64,000 nt of DNA from Mucilaginibacter sp. PAMB04168 (GCF_039634365.2 NZ_CP155079.2:5270001-5334000); one strand, 5' to 3'; positions 7,340-15,574 are shown, numbered from the stretch's first letter. The notes: generated by a model not told the origin, from the letters alone. Numbers and translations are program-made.

Positions 7340-9076
7340 TTAATTACTATCATCAACCTTAGCGGCAGCCAGGGTAACTTGTGGTTTACCTATTACCTTA
7401 TAGTTGCCTTCGCCTTTAAGTATGGATGCAATAAGTGCTTTATCCTGCAAAACCCCCAGGGCCTTGGCCAATTCCTTATCATACTTAAAGTTGGCCTCAT
7501 ATCGCCCTTTTTCAAAATAGTAGCGTGATGCAATTTCATTCTCCAGAATCTGCTTAATTTCAGACTTATGTACCTGCAGATCATTCTTTTTGGTGCTGGC
7601 CAGTTTGTTCTTTAACGCTTCCAGCTCAGGCTGCAACTCGGGGTATTGTTTGTCTTTAGATGCCTCAGTTTTCAAGGCAGCCAATATCTTTTCGCTGGCA
7701 CTGTTGTAGCTGTAGTTTTTGCCTGAGAGGTATTTAACAAAGTCAGCATATTCAGTATCGTTCAAACTAAACGTTTTTGCCTGGTTAATTTTAGCATGTG
7801 TATTACGGTACGCATTAGCATAGTCAAATATAAGGTACTTGGTTACCAGTGTTTGGGTTACATCAGCAAACCGTTCTTGTTTAACTGCCAGGTCGGGGAA
7901 TACACCGCTTCCATCGTAAACAGAGCGGCCTGCATGTGTTTTAAATTCGTGCAGCGATGAATCGGCCATTTTTACTACACTGCCATCATCTTTCCGATGT
8001 GCATAATCTAACGCCTGCACGCAACGGCCCGATGGAATGAAGTATTTGGCAATCGTAATTTTTACCAGGCTACTGTAAGGCAAACTGAATGTTTGCTGTA
8101 CCAGCCCTTTGCCATAACTGCGCTGACCGATGATAACCGCACGGTCAAGGTCTTGCAATGCCCCGGCCACAATTTCGGATGCAGATGCCGAACGACCGTT
8201 TACCAGCACTACTAGTGGAAGGTTGCCTTCAAGCGGAGCCGAAACGGTACGATAAGTAAAATTTTTCTCCTTGATCTTTCCTTTTTGAGATACTACTTCG
8301 ATGTCCTTTTGTACAAACAGGTTTACAATCTTTACAGCTTCCTGTAAAATACCACCTCCGTTTGAACGCAGATCCAGTATAATACCATTAGGATTATTCT
8401 TCTTAATGTTTATTAAAGCATTGGTTACCTCGTCGGCAGAGTTCTCCAGAAACTTATCAAGTTTTATATAGCCGATATTGCCATCAACCATACCATAATA
8501 GGATACGTTCGGTTGCTTAATCTCTTCCCTAATCAGGCTCTTTTCTATGATGGGTTCGTCGCCCCGTTTAATCTGCAATTTTATGCCTGCACCTTTGCTG
8601 CCTTTAAGCAGTTGGCTAACCTGGTCGCTGTTGCGGCTGGTAAGTTCAATTTCGTTAATCTTTACAATCTGATCGCCTGCCCGTATGTCAGCTTTTTGTG
8701 CAGGGAAACCTTCAAACACCTCAGATACGTACACTTTGCCATTTCGCGAAAAAATGGAAGTACCAATGCCCCCATATTGGGTGCTTACATAATGCAGCTT
8801 GTAATCTTCAATTTCAGACTCGGGCACAAACTCGGTGTAAGGATCCAACCCGTTGAGCATAGCGTCTACTCCGGTTTTAACCATTTTGGCCGAATTAATA
8901 TCGTCCACATAGTTCAGGTTTACTTCTTTGTATACAGAGGCAAAAACATCCAGATTTTTAGAGATCTGAAATAAATCATCCTTAAAACTAAATACGGTAG
9001 CTGCCAGCAGGGTGGCCCCAACAAATAAACCTGCTTTACGATAGGTATGCTTCACGCTCATGTCCTTCAAACTCAC
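7340..9076 (-). CDS. C-terminal processing peptidase, S41 family (CtpA/Prc-like)
   Basis: A 578-residue periplasmic serine protease anchored by an N-terminal hydrophobic segment (about 14-30). A PDZ domain (about 95-185, starting with YGGIGTSI) selects substrate C-termini. The S41 core follows with GIILDLRSNGGG (231-242) and the Ser/Lys dyad at Ser298 in SASASEI and Lys323 in SYGKG, 25 residues apart as in plant D1 protease. A helical C-terminal extension of about 200 residues follows. A near-consensus -7 box (TATCTTTA, minus strand, 9097-9104) lies about 20 bp upstream of the start. ATG 9061 is an alternative start. Confidence 0.93.
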   Translation of the reverse strand: MSLKDMSVKHTYRKAGLFVGATLLAATVFSFKDDLFQISKNLDVFASVYKEVNLNYVDDINSAKMVKTGVDAMLNGLDPYTEFVPESEIEDYKLHYVSTQYGGIGTSIFSRNGKVYVSEVFEGFPAQKADIRAGDQIVKINEIELTSRNSDQVSQLLKGSKGAGIKLQIKRGDEPIIEKSLIREEIKQPNVSYYGMVDGNIGYIKLDKFLENSADEVTNALINIKKNNPNGIILDLRSNGGGILQEAVKIVNLFVQKDIEVVSQKGKIKEKNFTYRTVSAPLEGNLPLVVLVNGRSASASEIVAGALQDLDRAVIIGQRSYGKGLVQQTFSLPYSSLVKITIAKYFIPSGRCVQALDYAHRKDDGSVVKMADSSLHEFKTHAGRSVYDGSGVFPDLAVKQERFADVTQTLVTKYLIFDYANAYRNTHAKINQAKTFSLNDTEYADFVKYLSGKNYSYNSASEKILAALKTEASKDKQYPELQPELEALKNKLASTKKNDLQVHKSEIKQILENEIASRYYFEKGRYEANFKYDKELAKALGVLQDKALIASILKGEGNYKVIGKPQVTLAAAKVDDSN

Positions 9077-9107
9077 TGTTACGCAACAATGTATGTTAAA
9101 GATACAA

Positions 9108-9138
9108 AAAAGCCCTTCTGTTTTTCAAAAGGGCTTTT
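9108..9138 (-). terminator. Terminator of the CsbD-like gene
   Basis: A 10-bp stem (9108-9117 against 9129-9138) with a U-run on the minus strand (complement of 9106-9111). It lies between the small minus-strand gene 9145-9360 and the ctpA-like gene, separating the two transcripts. Confidence 0.75.
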
Positions 9139-9144
9139 ATTTTT

Positions 9145-9360
9145 TCAGAGCCTGTTATTATCAATATTAACCAAGGCCTTTTTCAAGGTAAATATTACGT
9201 ACTCGGGGTCGCGATTCACCAAGACGGCCAGGCGGTTAATTAAGTTTTCTTCCTGACCTTCGCTATACTGCAGCTCATCATCGCTCAGATCTCTATATTT
9301 GCGCTGAAGTTTAATTTTAACCCGGGGCCAGTCTTTGTTGCTAATGCTGATTTGTGCCAT
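9145..9360 (-). CDS. Small CsbD-like stress protein (71 aa)
   Basis: The 71-residue product carries the pattern of CsbD proteins: NKDWPRVKIKLQRKY, then LSDDELQYSEGQEENLINRL. CsbD of Bacillus is a general stress protein of unknown mechanism, usually 60-70 residues and helical. The match is partial, so a diverged relative is possible. The gene stands alone between a terminator and a -7 box (TATTTTTG on the minus strand, 9366-9373) that ends only 5 nt before the ATG, suggesting a leaderless mRNA. Confidence 0.6.
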   Translation of the reverse strand: MAQISISNKDWPRVKIKLQRKYRDLSDDELQYSEGQEENLINRLAVLVNRDPEYVIFTLKKALVNIDNNRL

Positions 9361-9365
9361 GGATA

Positions 9366-9373
9366 CAAAAATA
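9366..9373 (-). promoter_or_regulatory. Putative -7 box directly before the CsbD-like gene
   Basis: TATTTTTG on the minus strand fits TAnnTTTG exactly and ends 5 nt before the start codon at 9360. If used, transcription would begin at or next to the ATG. Confidence 0.4.
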
Positions 9374-9475
9374 TAAAAAAACCTAAGGCTCAGTAACTAC
9401 AACAAAAATTCTGTTCGGCATGTTAAACCATTTTCTATTATAACCATCTTAACAATTAACTTAAATTATTTACAC

Positions 9476-10054
9476 ATGAAAAAATACATCTTAAGCCTAG
9501 CCCTTTTAGCAGCTACCATTGCAGGTGCTAAAGCGCAAAGTACCTTTGGTATAAAGGGCGGCGTCAACTTTTCGAAAATTAATACGGATAACCTTAGTGA
9601 ATCAACCACGGCAGGCTACCAGGCCGGTGTATTTGCACGGGTTGGTAATGTATGGTACCTGCAGCCCGAAGTTTACTTAGGCAGCCGCGGTGGTAAGTTT
9701 GAAGGCAGCGGCACCGGTAATACAGCCAGCGCCAGCGGTAAAGTAACATTTACTACTTTAAACGTGCCTGTTTTATTAGGCAGAAAATTAGTTAGCGTTG
9801 GTTCGTTAAACGTACGTGCAATGGCCGGCCCAATTTATTCGTATAATTTAAGCGATAAAAACACTCTGCGCAATGTAGCTGATGATTTTGGCAATTATAA
9901 AAACAGCACCCTGGGCTTTCAGGCCGGCGCTGGAGTGGATATTGGTAACATAACTGCCGATTTACGCTACGAGGGCGGACTTACCAAGATAAATGAAAAA
10001 TATGGTCAGCGCGTAAACCTGTGGGCGTTGAGCATTGGTTTTAAAATACTTTAG
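9476..10054 (+). CDS. Outer membrane beta-barrel protein (PorT/OMP_b-brl family)
   Basis: A 192-residue protein with a Sec signal ending at AKAQ (residue 21), then FGIKGGVNFSKI, the usual opening of the Bacteroidota outer-membrane beta-barrel family. Alternating hydrophobic strands and turns follow, and the final strand LWALSIGFKIL ends in a hydrophobic residue, as barrel proteins do. It probably forms an 8-stranded barrel; the cargo or role is unknown. A short CCCC/GGGG hairpin and the palindromic element at 10096-10181, which ends in a T-run, follow the stop and may end transcription. Confidence 0.85.
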   Translation: MKKYILSLALLAATIAGAKAQSTFGIKGGVNFSKINTDNLSESTTAGYQAGVFARVGNVWYLQPEVYLGSRGGKFEGSGTGNTASASGKVTFTTLNVPVLLGRKLVSVGSLNVRAMAGPIYSYNLSDKNTLRNVADDFGNYKNSTLGFQAGAGVDIGNITADLRYEGGLTKINEKYGQRVNLWALSIGFKIL

Positions 10055-10095
10055 CAAACCGCAAATCCTCCCCAAAGCTAGGGGACTTTTAAGGC

Positions 10096-10181
10096 TGTCA
10101 CTTTGAACGATAGCGAGAAATCTTTTTTAAAGCGATAAGCTTTTACATCAGAAAGATCTCTCACCTAAGTTCGGGGTGACA
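10096..10181. repeat. Palindromic intergenic element, copy 1 (TGTCA...TGACA)
   Basis: An 86-bp imperfect palindrome with outer ends TGTCACTTTGAAC and GTTCGGGGTGACA and inner GCGAGAAATC / GATCTCTCACC parts. It is followed by AGCTTTTTTT, so on the plus strand it could act as a terminator. Related elements are at 11158-11244, 17891-17970 and 49131-49217. Confidence 0.6.
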
Positions 10182-10320
10182 GCTTTTTTTTATGATTGAT
10201 GCCGTAGGCAAACCCCCAAAATATACTGTTGCAAAAGATCGAATATGAAGAGCACTATTTAGAGCCAGGAATCATTACGAAATAAAATGATAATCCAGTT
10301 TACAAAAACCTTATAAAACA
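10182..10320. other. Intergenic, nothing recognised
   Basis: Between the palindromic element and the terminator of the tRNA-like gene I see no open frame, conserved motif or promoter. Confidence 0.5.
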
Positions 10321-10322
10321 GC

Positions 10323-10349
10323 AAAGCCCCCTGATGGGCAGGGGACTTT
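10323..10349 (-). terminator. Hairpin terminator of the tRNA-like gene
   Basis: A 10-bp stem with one G-T pair (AAAGCCCCCT at 10323-10332 against 10340-10349) lies 36 bp downstream of the tRNA-like element on the minus strand and ends in a U-rich sequence in that direction. Confidence 0.55.
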
Positions 10350-10384
10350 TACTAACCAATTATAAACCTAAATTATGAGAAGAG

Positions 10385-10496
10385 CTGTTGGGGAAGGATT
10401 CGAACCTTCAAAGAGTGGTTAGCCCGCTTCGGGTTTCCCATTATCTCCGCCACCGGGACAAGGAGGTGTGTCTGCCAAAAATTTCACCACCCAACA
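10385..10496 (-). tRNA. Unusual class-II tRNA-like gene (Leu-like body, GUC anticodon)
   Basis: Read on the minus strand this folds as a tRNA. The 7-bp acceptor is perfect (TGTTGGG at 10496-10490 against CCCAACA at 10392-10386). The D arm GTGAAATTTTTGGCAGACAC resembles leucine tRNAs. A perfect 5-bp T arm with a TTCGAAT loop lies at 10393-10409. The anticodon stem CCTCC/GGTGG has a T-T mismatch; the loop TTGTCCC would give anticodon GUC (Asp) with an unusual C37. The variable region is about 40 nt, roughly twice the normal length, and contains a CCCG-AAG-CGGG hairpin. CCA is not encoded. It may be a degenerate tRNA, a specialised tRNA, or a tRNA-like regulatory RNA. A terminator follows. Confidence 0.5.
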
Positions 10497-10648
10497 TTGT
10501 TTTGTTTAAAGAACAAGCATGTAATTATCTTATATGCTTAATACAAATTTAAAGCCCAAAGCTTTTTCTTGCAAATATTTCAATAAAATATTTGCATTTT
10601 TATTCAAATTTTAATTATCCTTGTGTATAAATAGATAAATACAAATTT

Positions 10649-11125
10649 ATGCCGCACAGAAAAGCCCAAAATTTAGAAATTGATAATTTGGACATCCAAA
10701 TTCTCTCTATTTTAATGAAAAATGCTACCACGCCTTACACTGAAATCGCTAAAGATCTGATTGTTTCGGGTGGTACCATACACGTCCGGATGAAGAAACT
10801 GGAAGAGATGGGCGTAATTAAAGGTGCTAGTTTAGAGGTAAACCCTCAAAAACTGGGATTTGATGTAACTGCTTTTTTAGGTATTTATCTTGAAAAGGGG
10901 TCACAATACCATGAAGCTGTTAAAAAGCTAAAGGAAATTAATGAGATTGTAGAACTGCATTATACCACCGGCGAGTGGAGTATCTTTGCCAAGATAGTTT
11001 GCCATGATACTAACCACCTGCGCGAAGTTTTGAATGAAAACATACAGAGCGTACCAGGCATTTCACGTACCGAAACCTTCATCTCGCTAGAAGAGTCTAT
11101 AAAGCGCCAGATTACTTTAGATTAA
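10649..11125 (+). CDS. Lrp/AsnC family transcriptional regulator
   Basis: A 158-residue regulator. Residues 10-60 form the winged AsnC-type HTH (DNLDIQILSILMKNATTPYTEIA, then VSGGTIHVRMKKLEEMGVI), and residues 70-150 form the RAM ligand-binding and oligomerisation domain. Family members bind DNA as octamers or dimers and respond to amino acids or related metabolites. Effector and targets cannot be read from the sequence. It stands alone; the palindromic element copy 2 follows its stop. The long upstream gap contains the tRNA-like gene in the opposite direction. Confidence 0.92.
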   Translation: MPHRKAQNLEIDNLDIQILSILMKNATTPYTEIAKDLIVSGGTIHVRMKKLEEMGVIKGASLEVNPQKLGFDVTAFLGIYLEKGSQYHEAVKKLKEINEIVELHYTTGEWSIFAKIVCHDTNHLREVLNENIQSVPGISRTETFISLEESIKRQITLD

Positions 11126-11157
11126 TACTGAGCGGCCAACTTATTTATAAAAGCACA

Positions 11158-11244
11158 GTCATCGCAAACCGTAGCGAGAAATATTTTTGAATAGCATACG
11201 CGCTAATTACCTTGAAAAGATTTCTCGCTACCGCTTGAAATGAC
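11158..11244. repeat. Palindromic intergenic element, copy 2
   Basis: Ends GTCAT and ATGAC; an inner stem GTAGCGAGAAAT pairs with ATTTCTCGCTAC-like sequence at 11219-11231 apart from a few bases. It fills the gap between the convergent Lrp-type gene and tex. Confidence 0.6.
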
Positions 11245-11267
11245 ACATTCGCAGAGTACCTCTCTCG

Positions 11268-13517
11268 CTATTTGAACTTAGCTTTAAGTGCGGCTAATTT
11301 GCTTTGCATATCCGTTTCAGGTTCTTTTTTGCCGCGGTTTTGCTGCGTAGACGGCAAAGGCTTTCTGGCAGTGCCGTTATTGTTTTTGGGCTCGTTTTCT
11401 TTCATGCTGAGTGATATCCGCTTGCGGTTCACATCCACTTCGGTAACGGTTACTTCAACCTGCTGGTGTACCTTCAATACTTCATTAGGGTCTTTAATAT
11501 AACGGTTGGTTATCTGGCTTAAATGCACTAAACCGTCCTGGTGTACACCAATATCTACAAAGGCGCCAAAGTTGGTTATGTTGGTTACAATGCCCGGCAG
11601 CTTCATCCCCACTTTCAAATCTTTTACCTCGTTTACACCTTCGGTAAAACTAAAAGCTTCGAACTGCTCACGAGGATCGCGGCCCGGTTTGGCCAGCTCG
11701 GCCATAATATCGTTCAGGGTAGGCAAGCCTACCTTATCTGACGCGTACTTTTGTAATGGGATACTCTTACGCAGCTTTTCATTGGTCATCAGATCGCGTA
11801 TGGAGGCATTGCTGTCTTTAGCCATTTGTTCAACCAGGCTGTAACGCTCAGGGTGAACACCGCTCGCCTCCAACGGATTGTCTGATCCCTGAATACGCAG
11901 AAAACCCGCCGCCTGTTCAAATGCCTTGTCGCCTAAGCGCGGCACCTTTTTTAGCTGCTCGCGACGTTTAAAAGCACCATTCTGGTTACGGTATTCAACA
12001 ATATTCTGAGCCAATTGGGGACCTAAGCCTGATACGTAAGCCAGTACTTGTTTTGACGCCGTGTTTAATTCTACACCAACCGCGTTCACGCAACTAATCA
12101 CTGTGTCATCCAGCGAGGTTTGCAGCTTGTTCTGATCCACATCATGCTGATACTGGCCAACGCCAATAGATTTTGGATCGATTTTAACAAGCTCAGCCAA
12201 TGGGTCCATTAAACGCCGACCAATTGATACTGCACCGCGCACGGTAACATCCTTATCCGGAAACTCTTCCCGCGCCACTTCTGATGCAGAATAAATAGAA
12301 GCGCCGCTCTCGTTAACCATCACAATCGTAACTCCCGGCAATTGCAGGTTGCGTACAAACAGTTCCGTTTCGCGACCGGCCGTGCCGTTGCCAATAGCAA
12401 TAGCCTCAACTTTGTAAGTCTCAAACAGGTGCTTAACCGTTTTTTCGGCCTCGCGTGCCTGCCCAGCACCTGTATGCGGGAAAACGGCAGTATATTCTAA
12501 CAGCTTACCCTGCTCATCTAAACACACCACTTTACAGCCGGTACGAAAACCCGGATCAATAGCCATTACCCGCTTCTGACCTAGTGGTGCAGCCAGCAAT
12601 AGCTGGCGGGCATTTTCTGCAAACACCCGTATGGCCTCTTCATCGGCGCGTTTTTTGGTCAGCAAACGGGCTTCAGTTTCCATTGATGGTTTAAGCAGGC
12701 GTTTATACCCATCGGCAATAGCCAAACGCACCTGGTCTGATGATGAATTATTTGCTGTAACAAATGTTCGGTCTAACAGCGCAATAGCCTCATCCTCTGG
12801 CGGCAGTATATCCAGATATAATATCTCTTCTTTTTCGCCGCGGCGCATAGCCAGTACCCGGTGAGACGGCGCCGTTTTAACCGGCTCTGTCCAGTCGAAA
12901 TAGTCTTTATATTTTATACCACTCTCTTCTTTACCGGGCACAACTTTAGCCTGAAACGAACCCTTTTCTATAAACAGCTCACGTAGCTGAGCACGTATTT
13001 CGGCATGCTCACTAATGGTTTCGGCAATAATATCGCGGGCACCGGCAAGGGCTTCTTCAGGTGTGTTTACACCTTTTTCGGCATCTACATATTTATTGGC
13101 CTCGGCTTGCAGGTCAACTTTCGTTTGCACAATTACCAAATCGGCCAGTGGTTGCAGGCCTTTCTCACGGGCGGCAGTTGCCCGGGTTTTGCGTTTGGGG
13201 CGGTAAGGCAGGTAAATATCTTCAAGGGTCACCATGGTCTCGGCCTCATCAATCTGCTTCTGCAATTCGGGCGTTAGCTTGCCCAGGTCGGTAAGTGATT
13301 TAAGAATGGCTTCGCGGCGTTTATCCAAATCGCGCAGTTGCTGTATGCGGTCGCGGATAGCGGTAATCTGCACTTCGTCGAGGCTACCCGTTAGCTCTTT
13401 TCGGTAGCGGGAAATGAAAGGAACCGTTGCCCCCTCATCTAATAAACTCACTGTTGCCGTTACCTGCTTGGAGGCTACCGACAACTCCTGCGCAATTTTT
13501 ATAAAATGATTAATCAT
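11268..13517 (-). CDS. tex: Tex family RNA-binding transcription accessory protein
   Basis: A 749-residue cytoplasmic protein of the Tex family, thought to act in transcription. Order of domains: N-terminal helical Tex region (EGATVPFISRYRKE), YqgF/RNase H-like domain (MAIDPGFRTGCKV), helix-hairpin-helix repeats (YVSGLGPQLAQNIVEYR), and a C-terminal S1 RNA-binding domain (KVGMKLPGIVTNITNFGAFVDIG), then a basic tail. I start at ATG 13517 (MINHFIKIAQ), where Tex proteins usually begin. An upstream frame to 13586 adds 23 hydrophobic residues that do not belong to the family and overlap an inverted repeat. Confidence 0.93.
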   Translation of the reverse strand: MINHFIKIAQELSVASKQVTATVSLLDEGATVPFISRYRKELTGSLDEVQITAIRDRIQQLRDLDKRREAILKSLTDLGKLTPELQKQIDEAETMVTLEDIYLPYRPKRKTRATAAREKGLQPLADLVIVQTKVDLQAEANKYVDAEKGVNTPEEALAGARDIIAETISEHAEIRAQLRELFIEKGSFQAKVVPGKEESGIKYKDYFDWTEPVKTAPSHRVLAMRRGEKEEILYLDILPPEDEAIALLDRTFVTANNSSSDQVRLAIADGYKRLLKPSMETEARLLTKKRADEEAIRVFAENARQLLLAAPLGQKRVMAIDPGFRTGCKVVCLDEQGKLLEYTAVFPHTGAGQAREAEKTVKHLFETYKVEAIAIGNGTAGRETELFVRNLQLPGVTIVMVNESGASIYSASEVAREEFPDKDVTVRGAVSIGRRLMDPLAELVKIDPKSIGVGQYQHDVDQNKLQTSLDDTVISCVNAVGVELNTASKQVLAYVSGLGPQLAQNIVEYRNQNGAFKRREQLKKVPRLGDKAFEQAAGFLRIQGSDNPLEASGVHPERYSLVEQMAKDSNASIRDLMTNEKLRKSIPLQKYASDKVGLPTLNDIMAELAKPGRDPREQFEAFSFTEGVNEVKDLKVGMKLPGIVTNITNFGAFVDIGVHQDGLVHLSQITNRYIKDPNEVLKVHQQVEVTVTEVDVNRKRISLSMKENEPKNNNGTARKPLPSTQQNRGKKEPETDMQSKLAALKAKFK

Positions 13518-13557
13518 GTACACGTATCTGTTTGAAAAGGCGAAGGTAGTAAATATA

Positions 13558-13651
13558 AGAGCCAGGAGACAAGAGACAACAGCCAAGATTTTTGTGCGTA
13601 TTTTATCTTATAGATGCCTGTTTTAGTTCTTGCTTCTTGTTTCCTGGCTCT
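13558..13651. repeat. Inverted repeat between tex and the divergent small gene
   Basis: Left arm 13558-13579 (AGAGCCAGGAGACAAGAGAC core) matches the reverse complement of the right arm 13630-13651 with only a few changes. Spacer about 50 bp. It lies in the shared upstream region of two divergent genes. Confidence 0.55.
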
Positions 13652-13657
13652 AAGAAT

Positions 13658-13665
13658 TATCTTTG
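13658..13665 (+). promoter_or_regulatory. Putative -7 box, 4 nt before a start codon
   Basis: TATCTTTG is an exact TAnnTTTG match ending 4 nt before ATG 13670, which predicts a leaderless or nearly leaderless mRNA. Confidence 0.4.
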
Positions 13666-13669
13666 CTCC

Positions 13670-13891
13670 ATGGATTCACAGCAAGTGCGGTTATTTGAAT
13701 TAAAGCTGGCGGAGATATATAACAGAACGGAATGGTTACAGTACGAGTTGCCGCTGCAGCAGTTTGTGGCGCTGTTTCCTATTGAATATAAAGCCGGCCG
13801 CCCGCAGCGCCCGGACATGCCCGAAGAGGTTGACTTAGATCGTAATACACGGCTGGCTATTATGGTAGCCTTTAGAGAAGCGTTCAGTTAA
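13670..13891 (+). CDS. Small conserved-looking protein, unknown function (73 aa)
   Basis: From ATG 13670 the product has 73 residues, begins MDSQQVRLFELKLAEIYNR, and contains no signal peptide or membrane helix; it should be a small cytoplasmic protein. I do not recognise a family. The longer frame back to 13592 would read through the inverted repeat and the promoter, so I reject it. The stop codon overlaps the stop region of the convergent gene 13888-14106 by 4 bp. Confidence 0.6.
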   Translation: MDSQQVRLFELKLAEIYNRTEWLQYELPLQQFVALFPIEYKAGRPQRPDMPEEVDLDRNTRLAIMVAFREAFS

Positions 13892-14106
13892 ACTTTAGCT
13901 TTAAGCCTCTCCTCGCGCGATACCGTAATAAGCAAAAACACCAGTAAGGTAGTAAAGCAAACCACACCAAGTGCGGCCAGTGCAATGCGCCAGTTTTGGT
14001 GCAGCAACATGCCTTTGTACATGCTCCGTACACCCACTACTATCATTCCGGTAAAAATGATAAAGGGGATGATAAGCTTTTGCCTGAGGGTTAGGGTCGA
14101 CTTCAT
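13888..14106 (-). CDS. Small integral membrane protein, two helices (72 aa)
   Basis: The 72-residue product has two hydrophobic helices at about residues 11-29 and 39-62, separated by a short loop with basic residues, and a basic C-terminus (REERLKAKV). No family is recognised. It converges with the 73-residue gene, sharing 4 bp at the ends. Confidence 0.6.
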   Translation of the reverse strand: MKSTLTLRQKLIIPFIIFTGMIVVGVRSMYKGMLLHQNWRIALAALGVVCFTTLLVFLLITVSREERLKAKV

Positions 14107-14254
14107 AATTTAAAGATAAAAATTATTCGGCTAAAGAGGTAGGCAGCAGCAAATTAATTCATAATTGCCCACATGTTTTGTCGCAAATGCACCTTACGCA
14201 TTTTAACCCTATACCCCATCTTTGCATGAGTTAATAACCTTAAAATCTAATGCC

Positions 14255-14695
14255 ATGGAGAAGTTAACCTTTAACACCCTAATTAAGGCACCGCGCAAAA
14301 CGGTATGGAACATTTTATGGAGCGATGAAACTTACCCGGTGTGGACAAGCGCTTTTTGTGAAGGTTCGCATGCCTTAACGGATTGGCAGCAAGGTAGTAA
14401 AGTGCTGTTTTTAGATGGCAAGGGTTCAGGCATGGTATCAACCGTTGCTGAGCGCCGCGAGCCAGAGTACATGTCGTTCGAACACTTGGGCGAGGTGAAG
14501 GACGGCGTTGAGGATACCGAAAGCGACAAGGTAAAACAATGGGCCGGCGCACACGAAAATTACACGCTGAATGAGGCCAACGGACAGACAGAGCTGGTGA
14601 TAGAGATGGATAGCGATGCTAACTTTAAAGATTACTTTTTGAAAACCTGGCCCCCGGCAATGGATAAGATCAAAGAACTGGCCGAGGCAAAATAG
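14255..14695 (+). CDS. SRPBCC domain protein (AHSA1-like)
   Basis: A 146-residue protein with the START-like fold pattern: an N-terminal strand TFNTLIKAPRKTVWNIL, the DWQQGSKVLFLDG strand, EPEYMSFEHLG, and a C-terminal helix DKIKELAE. Such proteins hold hydrophobic ligands or act in stress; the ligand here is unknown. I use ATG 14255; an in-frame TTG at 14222 would add 11 residues and is less likely. A near -7 box (CATCTTTG, 14217-14224) precedes it. It is followed after 6 bp by the GyrI-like gene, so both form an operon. Confidence 0.8.
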   Translation: MEKLTFNTLIKAPRKTVWNILWSDETYPVWTSAFCEGSHALTDWQQGSKVLFLDGKGSGMVSTVAERREPEYMSFEHLGEVKDGVEDTESDKVKQWAGAHENYTLNEANGQTELVIEMDSDANFKDYFLKTWPPAMDKIKELAEAK

Positions 14696-14701
14696 CATTG
14701 T

Positions 14702-15115
14702 ATGGAAAGTTACCATCAGCCCCAGGACCTGCACATTATGTATGTGACGGCCGATTCTTTTCCGGAAGGTATTGAAGCAGCTTTTAAAAAATTAGAGCGT
14801 TTAATTGGTGGCAGCAGCAACCGTGAGTTTTTTGGGCTGTCGAAACCCGACAGAGGCACTATTGTGTACCGGGCAGGCGTATTACGGCTTAACCCAGAGG
14901 AAGCTACGCCATACGGCCTGGAAACTTATATTATGGAAAGAGGCAATTACATTACACTTACTGTCTATAACTTTATGGACAACATACAGGCTATAGGCAG
15001 CGCGTTCCAACAATTACTGCACACACACCAATTAGACCCGGTAGCATGGTGCATTGAGCGCTATATTGGCAATGATGTAATTTGTATGGTTAAATTGAGA
15101 GACAAGCCGGAATAA
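14702..15115 (+). CDS. GyrI-like / effector-binding domain protein
   Basis: A 137-residue protein without an HTH. The pattern YVTADSFPEGIEAAFKKLERL, GLSKPDRGTIVYRAGV and YGLETYIMERGNYITLTV resembles the GyrI-like small-molecule-binding fold found at the C-terminus of AraC and MerR regulators and as stand-alone proteins. It follows the SRPBCC gene by 6 bp, a pairing that suggests a shared small hydrophobic ligand. The function is otherwise unknown. Confidence 0.65.
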   Translation: MESYHQPQDLHIMYVTADSFPEGIEAAFKKLERLIGGSSNREFFGLSKPDRGTIVYRAGVLRLNPEEATPYGLETYIMERGNYITLTVYNFMDNIQAIGSAFQQLLHTHQLDPVAWCIERYIGNDVICMVKLRDKPE

Positions 15116-15189
15116 TAACCTTATATAAATATGCAAGCTGCGATTACACAGCACCTTGTTTGCATGGTTATGCAGAACCATGCACCGGC

Positions 15190-15540
15190 TTAATTAGCTT
15201 GCCGCTGCTTGGCAATTTCTTTAATGGCATCTTTTAACAACATACGCCCTTGTGTATTAAGTTGCGCATTTTGCCGTTCGCCGTTTAATTCGTAATCAAT
15301 GTGGTTCTTTGCCGTGCTTTGAGCAATCAATTCATCTTCCTTGTTCTTGCACTTAAAGTACCCATTGGGCGATATGTACACAATGTCTGTATTGGCGTCA
15401 TTAAACACAATATTGCCGCTGTATTCAATTTTTAAATAATCGGCATTAGTCCAAATAGACATTTTAGTGATTTTTCGGTGATGGCATGAACCAATCAGGA
15501 GGCCTACCATAGTAACAAGCAGTAAGATTAACCTTTTCAT
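15190..15540 (-). CDS. Small lipoprotein, unknown function (116 aa)
   Basis: Starting at ATG 15540, the protein has a lipoprotein signal (MKRLILLLVTMVGLLIGSC) with Cys19 as the lipidation site. The mature part is about 98 residues and polar. The longer frame back to 15567 would run into the -7 box, so it is not used. No family is recognised. It has its own promoter motif and is not part of the Sus-like cluster upstream. Confidence 0.7.
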   Translation of the reverse strand: MKRLILLLVTMVGLLIGSCHHRKITKMSIWTNADYLKIEYSGNIVFNDANTDIVYISPNGYFKCKNKEDELIAQSTAKNHIDYELNGERQNAQLNTQGRMLLKDAIKEIAKQRQAN

Positions 15541-15566
15541 TTGATGTAAGATTTTGGGGCACAGCA

Positions 15567-15574
15567 CAAAGGTA
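15567..15574 (-). promoter_or_regulatory. Putative -7 box for the small lipoprotein gene
   Basis: TACCTTTG on the minus strand is an exact TAnnTTTG match 26 bp before the start codon at 15540. Confidence 0.4.

Noticed and set aside
8513..8974. 153-codon frame antisense to the S41 protease
   Set aside because: It is opposite a well-supported coding region and has no family features.
13518..13586. Upstream extension of Tex
   Set aside because: It adds 23 hydrophobic residues absent from the family and overlaps an inverted repeat; ATG 13517 fits.
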